From Thermoplasmata archaeon (GTDB taxonomy: Archaea; Thermoplasmatota; Thermoplasmata; Lutacidiplasmatales; UBA184): a stretch of 34,252 nucleotides of DNA. The position numbers and the translations under genes are program-made. The number at the start of each line of letters is the position of its first letter. The stretch's first letter is position 1. Shown one piece after another: positions 8,395 through 16,565 of this stretch. The stretch spans positions 1-34,252 of the forward strand of contig JASHVA010000054.1 in assembly GCA_030039715.1 (NCBI GenBank). Direction: 5' to 3'. The notes under the pieces were generated by a model. The model worked only from the letters and a program-made list of their open reading frames with translations. It had not been told where the DNA came from and searched no databases.

Positions 8395-9135
8395 TCACTT
8401 CCCCTTGAAGTGGTCGATGAGCACGGCGAGGACGATCGCCGCCATCGGGTCGACCGGGCCCGTGAGGTCGACGGAGAAGGTGTCCCGGGCCGAGACCCAC
8501 GCCTCGTGCACCTTCACGACCTCCGCGCCGCTCGCGTCGTGCAGCCCGAACTCGTGGTGGAAGAGGTTCCCCTTCGACTCGAGGATCGGCCGGCCGTCCG
8601 GCGCGAGGGCCGTCGCCGCGAGCCCCGCGAGGCCGGACGGTTCGATGCGGACCACGAACTCGGGCGCGCCGCCCGGTCCCGAGACGACGCACTCGCCGCG
8701 GCGTCCCGAGTGACGGAGGACCACGCTCCCGCGGGGCGTCCGGCTCGGGTCCTCGATGATCCAGAACGACGTCGCCTCGAACGGGCTCCGCCCCCAGGTG
8801 ACGCCGGCGGGACGGCTCTCCCACGCCGTGCGCACCTGCTGGGACCACGCGGACCTCTCCGCGCCGTAGTCCTCACCGAGCGCGAGGAGGGGCCGCTTCG
8901 CCGCGTCCAGCACCCGGTAGCTGTGCTTCGGGCCGATGAGGAGGTGCTGGAGGAGGAAGCTGCGCGTCGCACCTAGGCCGAGCTGGACCCCCAGCGGGGG
9001 GACCGGGGCGGCCGGCGGCGCTGTCGCGCTCGAGAGCGGGGGCGCGGACGGCGCGACCGGCGTCCCGCAACTCAGGCAGAACTGCGCGCCCTCGGGCAGC
9101 GGTTGACCACACTTCGAGCAGAACTGAGCGGCCAT
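8395..9135 (-). CDS. Zinc-ribbon + LURP-one/scramblase-like (tubby-like) domain protein
   Basis: MAAQFCSKCGQPLPEGAQFCLSCG ribbon; HSYRVLDAAKRPLLALGE ... FHHEFGLHDASGAEVVKVHEAWVSARDTFSVDLTGPVDPMAAIVLAVLIDHF resembles the LOR/scramblase fold. Confidence 0.7.
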   Translation of the reverse strand: MAAQFCSKCGQPLPEGAQFCLSCGTPVAPSAPPLSSATAPPAAPVPPLGVQLGLGATRSFLLQHLLIGPKHSYRVLDAAKRPLLALGEDYGAERSAWSQQVRTAWESRPAGVTWGRSPFEATSFWIIEDPSRTPRGSVVLRHSGRRGECVVSGPGGAPEFVVRIEPSGLAGLAATALAPDGRPILESKGNLFHHEFGLHDASGAEVVKVHEAWVSARDTFSVDLTGPVDPMAAIVLAVLIDHFKGK

Positions 9136-9180
9136 GACGGAAGGCCACCGGCGCTCGCGCTCAAGGAGTTGCCGTCGCGC

Positions 9181-10806
9181 CTACGCCGCACCGAGCAACG
9201 GGTCCAGGAGCCCGATCGGGGGCATCCCGAAGCCGAGCAGCGTGTCGTGGAACGCCCGCAGGGAGGAGCCGAACCGCGAGCCGAGGTACTTCGACCGGAC
9301 GTCGAGGATCGCGAGCTTTCCGAGCGTGTAGCAGAAGTACTCGGGGTTGTACGTGCCTCGGATCGCCTCGCGCTCGGCATGGAACCGCTCGAGGTGCGCC
9401 TCGGTCTCGAAGAGGCGCGCGGCCTCGGCGACCGACATGCCCTGGGTGTGCATCCCGATCGAAGCGACGAGGCGGCAGTTGCGGGTCAGCGCGTCCGCGA
9501 GCTGGGTCACCTCGGCCTCCATCGACCGGCCGTCGAAGCCGGCCTCGAGCGCGACCTGCTCGCAGTAGTGCGCCCACCCCTCCGTGAACGAGTAGGAGAA
9601 CCAGACCTTGCGCGCGAGGCTCTGCTCGGTCTTGCGGAAGTGGAGCGCCTGGAGATAGTGGCCGGGCCAGACCTCGTGGACCGTGGTGTTCTTGAGCATC
9701 CCGTAATTGAGCGTGCGCAGCCAGCTCTCCTGCTGCGTCGGCGTCCAGGAGCGGTCGACCGTCGTCACCCAGTAGATCCCGTCGACCGGCTTCTCGAACG
9801 GACCGGGCGGGCTCATCGCCGCGGTCCAGAGGTCGCGGGCCCACGGGGGCGTCTCCCGGACGTGGCAGACCTCGGGTTCGGGGATCGAGGCGAGATCCTC
9901 CTTCCGGACGAATTCCCGGATGTCGTTCGTCATGTTCCGCACGAGCGGCATCACTTCGTCCGGCTTCGGGTGGTGGTCGTTCAGCCGTTCGATGAGGCGG
10001 GCCGGCGTGAGGCCCTCCTGGCGGGCGATCTCGGCGAGCCGCTCCTGGTTGCGCTGAAGGTCGGCCCGCCCTCGCCGCAGCACTTCCTCCACCGGCGTGG
10101 CGAGGCCCTCCCGCACCCAGAGCAGTCGCTGGAACCTCTCCGGTCCGAGCGGGAAGCTCTCGTCGGCGTGCGGCAGGCGCTCGGCCTTGAGCCACTCGGC
10201 GAACCGGAGCACCGCCGCGTCGGCGGCCTCGCGTGCCGCATGGACCCGGCCCCGGAGCTGGGGGGAAGCCACCTGGCTGAACGCCTCGCCTTCCGCGAAG
10301 TGCGACGGCAGCCCCTCGGCGATCTGGATCGCGAGCGAGACGAACGGACGCGGGAGCACGGGCTCGAGGCGCGCCCGAGCGGCATCGAAGAGCGCCGGGG
10401 TCGCCTCGAGGGTGGCGGCGATCGCCGCCACCCGTACGGCGACCGGGGCGTAGTCGCGGGAGATGTAGTTGGTGAGGTCGGACTGGAAGAGGTAGCTCAT
10501 CGGGTTCCGGTCGTACTCGCGGGATTCCTCGAGGTCGAACAGCTGGCCCTCGAGCAGCAGTTGGAGGAGCTGACGGTCGAGTCGGCGCGGCGAGGTGAGC
10601 TCGTGCGCCGGGAGGTCGGTCAGCTCCCGGAGCAGTTCCCGCGCCCGGGTCGCCCACCGGGTCGTCGCGGCGGCCGAGGTGTCGGGCAGTCGGCCGTCGT
10701 ACTCGTGAAGTCCGAGCGACGACGCGTACGGGGGCCGCAGCTCGAAGACGTGGTCGACGATCGTTCGCTCGAGCGACGCGAGCCGGTCGGCGGGAGGAGA
10801 AGACAT
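9181..10806 (-). CDS. DUF885 family putative metallopeptidase
   Basis: TTVHEVWPGHYLQALHFRK (HExxxGH type) and SFTEGWAHYCEQVALEAGF, hallmarks of DUF885. Confidence 0.92.
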   Translation of the reverse strand: MSSPPADRLASLERTIVDHVFELRPPYASSLGLHEYDGRLPDTSAAATTRWATRARELLRELTDLPAHELTSPRRLDRQLLQLLLEGQLFDLEESREYDRNPMSYLFQSDLTNYISRDYAPVAVRVAAIAATLEATPALFDAARARLEPVLPRPFVSLAIQIAEGLPSHFAEGEAFSQVASPQLRGRVHAAREAADAAVLRFAEWLKAERLPHADESFPLGPERFQRLLWVREGLATPVEEVLRRGRADLQRNQERLAEIARQEGLTPARLIERLNDHHPKPDEVMPLVRNMTNDIREFVRKEDLASIPEPEVCHVRETPPWARDLWTAAMSPPGPFEKPVDGIYWVTTVDRSWTPTQQESWLRTLNYGMLKNTTVHEVWPGHYLQALHFRKTEQSLARKVWFSYSFTEGWAHYCEQVALEAGFDGRSMEAEVTQLADALTRNCRLVASIGMHTQGMSVAEAARLFETEAHLERFHAEREAIRGTYNPEYFCYTLGKLAILDVRSKYLGSRFGSSLRAFHDTLLGFGMPPIGLLDPLLGAA

Positions 10807-10967
10807 GGACGGACCCCGAGGGACAATCGTCCCCACTTAGGGCTTGCGTACGCGAGCGGTCGGCGGCTCCCCACGGTCCGAACGGCGGGTCGCCGCGCGT
10901 CGAGGACTCGTCCGGAACCTCCCCGGCCGAATCCGACCGAACACGCGACCCGCGGAGCCGCGCGAGC

Positions 10968-12146
10968 TCACGATGCCTGCGCCAGCGCCGACTCCGAGCA
11001 GTCCCAGCAGACCCCGTCCTCACCGAACCGGATGGAGAGCCCGAGGCACCGGCGGCAGATCGGACGACCACAGCGCGCGCACGACGACCAGGTGCGGAAG
11101 TCGCCGAGCCCCCGCCGACACGATCCGCAACTCCGGGGTACGGCCGCGGGGGGCGAGCGAACGACGGTGGGAGTCGGGAGCGAGACCTCCTCGGTGGAAG
11201 TTCGGAGGTGGGGCGGCACCGGATTGAGCGCCTCGAGGTACAGTAGGTGGTCGATCGCTCCGGCCCCCGACAGCGCCCCGACCCCGGACCACGGTCCTCC
11301 GACGTCGCCCGAGAAGCCGTCGGCGGCCGGAGGCGATCGTTCCCGGAAGACTTTCTCTTCGAGCGTGACGAGCGGGGAGGGGGCGGGGGGCTCGGTAGCC
11401 GGCGGTTCCACCGCGAGCGGGACCGCGGCCGGGGAGGGCCGGGCCGGTGCGGACACCGGGTCCGGAGCTCCGGGCTCGGGCGGAAAGAGCCGGTCGAGCT
11501 CGTCGTCCGAGAACGGTCCGAACCGGCGGCCGGTGAGGGAGCGCGTCCCGTGCGAGTGGGCCGCGCTGGCGGCACGGGGCGGCGAGGGGACGCTCCTCCC
11601 CCCGCGACGCTCGGGCGGCAACGGCATCGACGGCATGAACCAGAGGTCCCGGTCCCGGGCCCCGAACGGGTGGAGCGAACCGCTCCGAGGCGGAACGTAC
11701 GCGGTGGAACCGACCGGAGGGATCACCTCGGCCCCGAGGTGCGAGCCGGCCGGGCGGCGCCATCGTTGCCAGATCTCCTCGCCGCTCCAACTGACGGACG
11801 AGGAGGCGACGCGGCCGAGCCCGCTGTGGGGAGTGGACTCGGGGCGGGCCGGGCGTCCGCCGGGAGCGGGACGGGGCCGTGCGAGCGCCGGCGGGGCGGC
11901 CGCGGCCGGACTCGGAGAACGGAGCCGATGGTAGCTCACCGAGCTCACGAGCGCTACCGCACCGACCGCGACGAGTCCGGCGGCCACGTACGGCGACACG
12001 ACCGGTCCGACGCCGGCGAGGGCGAGCCCTCCCGCGCCGACCGCGGCGGCCCCGGCGAGGGGCAACAGGTATCGGCGCGATGCGGGCGCGACCTCCTCCC
12101 CGGAGTCGGCCCCGCGGGTCGTGCGAGAAGAGTGGGCCGTAGCCAC
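10968..12146 (-). CDS. Membrane protein: two N-terminal TM helices, long low-complexity region, C-terminal 8-Cys FYVE/RING-like zinc finger
   Basis: TM YLLPLAGAAAVGAGGLALAGV and VSPYVAAGLVAVGAVALVSSVSY; C-terminal CGSCRRGLGDFRTWSSCARCGRPICRRCLGLSIRFGEDGVCWDC. Confidence 0.7.
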   Translation of the reverse strand: MATAHSSRTTRGADSGEEVAPASRRYLLPLAGAAAVGAGGLALAGVGPVVSPYVAAGLVAVGAVALVSSVSYHRLRSPSPAAAAPPALARPRPAPGGRPARPESTPHSGLGRVASSSVSWSGEEIWQRWRRPAGSHLGAEVIPPVGSTAYVPPRSGSLHPFGARDRDLWFMPSMPLPPERRGGRSVPSPPRAASAAHSHGTRSLTGRRFGPFSDDELDRLFPPEPGAPDPVSAPARPSPAAVPLAVEPPATEPPAPSPLVTLEEKVFRERSPPAADGFSGDVGGPWSGVGALSGAGAIDHLLYLEALNPVPPHLRTSTEEVSLPTPTVVRSPPAAVPRSCGSCRRGLGDFRTWSSCARCGRPICRRCLGLSIRFGEDGVCWDCSESALAQAS

Positions 12147-12254
12147 GCGACTCGCTCGGGCGGGGGTGGGATTAACCTATCGAAGCACGGGCAACGGTTC
12201 GAAGTCCGCGCGGGCGTTACGAGGCGCTCCGGGGGTCGCCGGCGCGCCCTCCCG

Positions 12255-12830
12255 TCATTCGGGCTCGAGGGATCGCAAGTCCGGGCGGCGGAGCTCCTCG
12301 CGCACGTAGGCGAGCCGCTCCTTGAGGGCGCCCATCGTGCCGAACCGACGTCCGATCGACTCCACCGCGTCGAGCCGGCTCGCGGGCACCCCGTCGATGA
12401 CGTTGGTGACGATCTTCTCGGCGTACGCCCGCCAGCGCTTCGTCATGAGCCGCATGTACCACACGAGCTCGGGCGACGCGTAGCGGATCCCGGCGACCTC
12501 CTCCGAGTGTTCCTCCGAGAGGAACCGGAAGAACTCGACGCCGGTCCGTTGCCCAGCGAAGGTCGCGGCGTCGAGGATGTCGAGCGGCACGCCGCCGATC
12601 CCGAGGATGCGGAACCGCGCGAGCGTGCCGTCCTCCCAGTCGAAGGCGATCCCGGGCTCGGCACGCAGGGCGTCCAGCGTGCGCCGAAAGTCCGCGGTCG
12701 CCACCATCACGTCGACATCGCGCGTCGTCGTCGCGGCGGTGCGCGCGATCGCCTGGCCGCCGATCACGACGTACGGGATCCCCCGTCGGCGGAAGATCGC
12801 GTCCGCGGCCTCGACCTCGGACTCGGTCAC
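12255..12830 (-). CDS. Nucleotidyltransferase-fold protein (AbiEii/DUF6036-like)
   Basis: GIPYVVIGGQAIARTAATTTRDVDVMVAT (GG...D-x-D NTase signature); 4-nt overlap with upstream gene. Confidence 0.8.
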   Translation of the reverse strand: MTESEVEAADAIFRRRGIPYVVIGGQAIARTAATTTRDVDVMVATADFRRTLDALRAEPGIAFDWEDGTLARFRILGIGGVPLDILDAATFAGQRTGVEFFRFLSEEHSEEVAGIRYASPELVWYMRLMTKRWRAYAEKIVTNVIDGVPASRLDAVESIGRRFGTMGALKERLAYVREELRRPDLRSLEPE

Positions 12831-13393
12831 GCGGCCTCCTCGAGCGGCGGGTTGTTGCGCTCGATCCAGCGCAGCTCCTCGCGAGGCAAGGGCTCGCCGA
12901 CCCGCGGGAGCGCCGGCGCGAGCTCCTGGAAACGGACCTTCGTGGCGGCCCGCTCGAGGCCCTCGTTCCGGATCCTCCGATAGAGCTCGTGCGGGTCGAT
13001 CTTAGAGCGGTTGCGGACCGCGACGACCCGAGCGGCGAGGGGGTCGAAGCGAAGGAGCAGCGTCAGCAGCTCCACGAAACCGGGGTCGCGGAGGGCCTCG
13101 GCGTCCCGCACGGGGAGGATCCGGTAGTCGCTCGCGACCTTCCCGGCGAGCCGCTCGGGCACGGCGAGCCACGGGCGGAAGCGGACCGGGTACCCGTGCG
13201 CCGAGACCCACTCCGACGTGAGGAGGTAGGCGGGCACGCGATGCCGGCGGAGGCGCTCCACGTCCCGGGTCGACCGGACGCGCGGGCGGTACTCCTCCCG
13301 GGGCCGGCCCCGGGCGCGCGGGGCGACGACCCGCATCTCGCGGGGGAGGGGCCGCTCCCCGGGCTCGCGGACCAGGCTCTCTTCGAGTCGCAT
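12827..13393 (-). CDS. Conserved-looking hypothetical protein, translationally coupled to the nucleotidyltransferase
   Basis: MRLEESLVREPGE... 188 aa; ATGA overlap with NTase ORF; strong TATA box upstream. Confidence 0.7.
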   Translation of the reverse strand: MRLEESLVREPGERPLPREMRVVAPRARGRPREEYRPRVRSTRDVERLRRHRVPAYLLTSEWVSAHGYPVRFRPWLAVPERLAGKVASDYRILPVRDAEALRDPGFVELLTLLLRFDPLAARVVAVRNRSKIDPHELYRRIRNEGLERAATKVRFQELAPALPRVGEPLPREELRWIERNNPPLEEAA

Positions 13394-13407
13394 CCGTCGA
13401 ACAAAGG

Positions 13408-13430
13408 TTGATAAATATATATAATAGATT
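13408..13430 (-). promoter_or_regulatory. Strong TATA-box island for the NTase operon
   Basis: 'gttgataaatatatataatagat' in an otherwise very GC-rich sequence, about 20-30 nt upstream of ATG 13393 (minus strand). Confidence 0.7.
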
Positions 13431-13550
13431 GCAGGCGCGCCGGGCCGCCTCGATTTTCGGATTCTCCGAGGTCCTCCGTACCTCTGCCTCCAAAGGGTAG
13501 ATAGCTCGCACGACCGATGGGACCCCCTCCGCCCCGGGGGAGAGTCGGTC

Positions 13551-14972
13551 GTGTCGCGCGACACCGCGTATCGGATGCCCCAACCGGTGTTCGACGAGCC
13601 GGTGTTCAGCGAGAGCAAGCCGACGCCCGACCCGACCCGGTTCCGCGTGCCCCATCCATCCGACGCGGCGCTCTACCAGCGGATCCAGCAGCTGCTGTAC
13701 GAGGACGTGGTGACGTTCCCGCCGGCGCGGGGGACTCCCTCCGACCTGTACGCGCTCGCGACCGCCTGGGGGCCCCACGGGCCCGAGGTCGTCCGCTCGA
13801 TCGAGGAGGCCGGACGGATCGTCTTCCACACCGTCGGCGACATCGGGGCGTCCACGCAGGGAAAGTACCCCGGCGAGCTCCGCGTCTCCGACGTCCTCGC
13901 CCGCGAGGCGCAGCTCGCGGCACCGTCCGAGCGGCCCGCCTTCCTCTACCTGCTCGGAGACCTCGTCTACGACTTCGGCGAAGCCCGCTACTACTACGAC
14001 CAGTTCTACGAGCCGTACCGCAACTACCCGGCGCCGATCTTCGCGATCCCGGGGAACCACGACTCGTTCATCGTGCCGGGCTCGCCGGTCGCGCAGTGGC
14101 CGCTCGCCACGTTCCGGCGGAACTTCTGCTCGGAGGAGACGGTCGTCACGCCCGAGGCCGGCTCGCTCCACCGCACCGCGATGACGCAGCCCGGGGTCTA
14201 CTTCGCCCTGGACGCCCCGTACGTCCGGGTCGTCGGACTGTTCAGCAACGCTCTCGAGGACCCCGGGGTGATCTCGAGCGAGGGCGGGCGCTGGAAGGGG
14301 GTGCCGGACTACCAGCTCGACTTCCTCGCGGCCCAGCTGCGCCGGGCGAAGCGCGAGCGGTACGCCGGCGCGCTGCTCTTCGCGGTGCACCATCCGCCGT
14401 TCAACTACGCGCCGCCCGCCGGAGCACCCGGCGGGGGCGGCGCGCACGGGGGGAATCCCGCGATGCTCGCCCAGATCGATGTGATCTGCCGCGCCGAGGG
14501 GGTCTACCCGCACGCCTTCCTCGCCGGGCACGCGCACAACTACCAGCGGTACACGCGAACCGTGCAGTTCGGCGAAGGGACGTACGAGGTGCCGTTCCTC
14601 GTCTGCGGGGGCGGGGGACACGACGTCCAGTCGCTCGTCGCCGCCCGGCACGGGTCCGAGGCGAGCGAGCCGGCGAACGGCGCCGACGTCTCGTATCTCG
14701 ACGTCCATCCCGCCGTCGACGCGAAGGGTCTCCGGCTCGACCGACACGACGACCGGTCCTACGGTTTCCTGCGGGTCGTGGCCGACGCGGCCCGGATCTC
14801 GTTCGAGTTCACTCCCGTGATCGTCGGGGCCGAGCCGGGCGTGGCCGCCGACACCGTCACGATCGACATCGCCCGGCACGCCCTCGTACCGGCCCCTCCA
14901 CCGCCCCCGTCCGAGGACGTCGCGGACAAACCGAAGGGGCGCCGGGGCCCCCGGCGCGGTCGAGCGGAGTAG
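13551..14972 (+). CDS. Calcineurin-like metallophosphoesterase
   Basis: TVGDIGAS, LLGDLVYDFGEARYYYDQF, IPGNHDSF, AVHHPPFNY, AGHAHNYQRYTR motifs; GTG start. Confidence 0.93.
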   Translation: MSRDTAYRMPQPVFDEPVFSESKPTPDPTRFRVPHPSDAALYQRIQQLLYEDVVTFPPARGTPSDLYALATAWGPHGPEVVRSIEEAGRIVFHTVGDIGASTQGKYPGELRVSDVLAREAQLAAPSERPAFLYLLGDLVYDFGEARYYYDQFYEPYRNYPAPIFAIPGNHDSFIVPGSPVAQWPLATFRRNFCSEETVVTPEAGSLHRTAMTQPGVYFALDAPYVRVVGLFSNALEDPGVISSEGGRWKGVPDYQLDFLAAQLRRAKRERYAGALLFAVHHPPFNYAPPAGAPGGGGAHGGNPAMLAQIDVICRAEGVYPHAFLAGHAHNYQRYTRTVQFGEGTYEVPFLVCGGGGHDVQSLVAARHGSEASEPANGADVSYLDVHPAVDAKGLRLDRHDDRSYGFLRVVADAARISFEFTPVIVGAEPGVAADTVTIDIARHALVPAPPPPPSEDVADKPKGRRGPRRGRAE

Positions 14973-15033
14973 TCCGGCGCGGCGGCCCGGTGACGGCCGG
15001 AACCGTTTGATACCGCCCGGCGATCGGGCGGCG

Positions 15034-15519
15034 ATGCCCCCGTCGAAGGGTCGACGATTCCGGCTCGAGGCGACCTTCGACGCCCCGTCGGACTTTGCGT
15101 TCCGATGGTGCACGGACTATTCCCCCGAGGATCCGGAGATCGAGAAGGACGATTACGAGCGCCGCGTCCTCTCCCGTGGGAGCCGCCGCGTGCTCTACCA
15201 GGACCTGGGTCCTGAGGGAAAAGGGTGGTTCCTCAACACCCAGACCGTCACCCTCCGACCTCCCGGGAACTGGCACGCCGAGTCGGTCGGGACGTACCGC
15301 TCCTGGTCGATCGACTACTCGGTCCGCGCCCTCCCCGACGGTCGCACGCGATTCGCCTTCGACGGGATCCGGCGGATCACGCCGCTCGCCGGCCGCGGTC
15401 CCACCCGGGCCGAGGTCGAGGAGAACCTCCGTACGCTCTGGACGCGATTCGGCCGCGCGCTCGCCCGGGACTACCGCCGGACGTCGGGTGGGTCGGCGCG
15501 TCGGCAGCGCCCGGGATAG
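15034..15519 (+). CDS. SRPBCC (START/Bet v1-like) domain protein
   Basis: FRLEATFDAPSDFAFRWCTDYSPEDPE...; C-terminal helix RAEVEENLRTLWTRFGRALARDYRR. Confidence 0.7.
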   Translation: MPPSKGRRFRLEATFDAPSDFAFRWCTDYSPEDPEIEKDDYERRVLSRGSRRVLYQDLGPEGKGWFLNTQTVTLRPPGNWHAESVGTYRSWSIDYSVRALPDGRTRFAFDGIRRITPLAGRGPTRAEVEENLRTLWTRFGRALARDYRRTSGGSARRQRPG

Positions 15520-15520
15520 C

Positions 15521-16537
15521 TCACGCGTTCCGCCCCACGACCCGCCCCGGACCGGGCTCGTCGGGCACGGTTCGCTCCGCCATGCGAAGGAACTCCTCGA
15601 CGAGGCGAAGGTACGCCGCCCGTTCCTCCCAGAAACTGACGTGCGAGCTCTTCGGGAACACGTGGAAGAACGAGCCCGGGAGCGCCCGGTGGATCCGGGC
15701 CCCGACCGCCGGAGTGACCTCGTCGTACCGGCCGTGGAGGACGAGGGTGGGAACGCGGATGCGGCGGAGCTCCGAGGTGAAGTCGACGTCCTTGATGCGG
15801 CCGACGATCGTGAACTCGTTCGGGCCGTTCATCGTCTCGTAGACCGGTCGGCTCGTCCGGAGCAGCGTCGAGACGATCTCCTCGGGCCACGGAAGGAGCC
15901 GGCAGACGTGCCGCCGGTAGAACTCCATCGCGGCGGCCTCGTAGTCGGGATGGTGGAACTCCCCGCGCGCCGCGTACCGGGCGAGCGTCGCCCGGGTCCG
16001 CGCCGGTAGGAGTCCCACGAGCCGCCGCATCTCCCGCACGGCGAACGGAACGTCGGAGAGCCCGCCGGTCGAGTTCAGGCTCCAGAGGTGCCGGGAATGG
16101 CGGACGGCGTAGGCGAGGACGAGCAACCCGCCGTAGCTCGACCCCATGAGGTGGACGCGCTCGTTCCCGAGCGAGCGCCGGACGGCGTCGAGCACGCGGA
16201 GGTCGTGCTCGACGGTGAAGAGCCGGGGATCCGGAGGAAGGTCGGAGCGCCCGCAGCCGAGTGCATCGTAGAAGACGACCCGATATCCGCGGCGGGCGAG
16301 GTCAGCGAGCGGCAACAGGTAGTCGTGGGTCCCTCCCGGACCTCCGTGCACGCAGAGGAGCGTGCGGGCGCGGTTCCGCTCCCCGAACGTACGCACGTAG
16401 ATGCGGTAGCCGTCGACGTCCAGGAATCGCGATCGCGAACCGTCCGTCACGTCCGGGGGAGACCGGCCCCGGTAGATGAGCTCGCTCGAACCGGCCCGGG
16501 CGGTTGGTGTCGCGCCGAGATAAACCGGCCCGCGCAT
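15521..16537 (-). CDS. Alpha/beta hydrolase, proline iminopeptidase / tricorn-interacting factor F1-like
   Basis: TLLCVHGGPGGTHDYLLPL, FYDALGCGRSD, VHLMGSSYGGLLVLAYAV, VLHGRYDEVTP; start uncertain. Confidence 0.87.
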   Translation of the reverse strand: MRGPVYLGATPTARAGSSELIYRGRSPPDVTDGSRSRFLDVDGYRIYVRTFGERNRARTLLCVHGGPGGTHDYLLPLADLARRGYRVVFYDALGCGRSDLPPDPRLFTVEHDLRVLDAVRRSLGNERVHLMGSSYGGLLVLAYAVRHSRHLWSLNSTGGLSDVPFAVREMRRLVGLLPARTRATLARYAARGEFHHPDYEAAAMEFYRRHVCRLLPWPEEIVSTLLRTSRPVYETMNGPNEFTIVGRIKDVDFTSELRRIRVPTLVLHGRYDEVTPAVGARIHRALPGSFFHVFPKSSHVSFWEERAAYLRLVEEFLRMAERTVPDEPGPGRVVGRNA

Positions 16538-16565
16538 CGGCACGGGGAGGGCTCGTATCGGGCCG

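Noticed and set aside
9103-11934. 943-aa plus-strand ORF
   Set aside because: Antisense to the DUF885 gene and the zinc-finger membrane protein; no recognisable domain.
12175-12220. tRNA T-arm-like 'cggttcgaagtccg'
   Set aside because: Stem pairing is poor with a 7-nt loop and no D-arm, anticodon arm or acceptor stem is found; the nearby 'attaacctat' fits better as the TATA region of the minus-strand gene starting at 12146.
13395-13500. Replication origin or mobile-element boundary at the AT-rich island
   Set aside because: Only a short AT stretch; no repeats, ORB-like elements, Cdc6 gene or integrase nearby. A promoter explains it.
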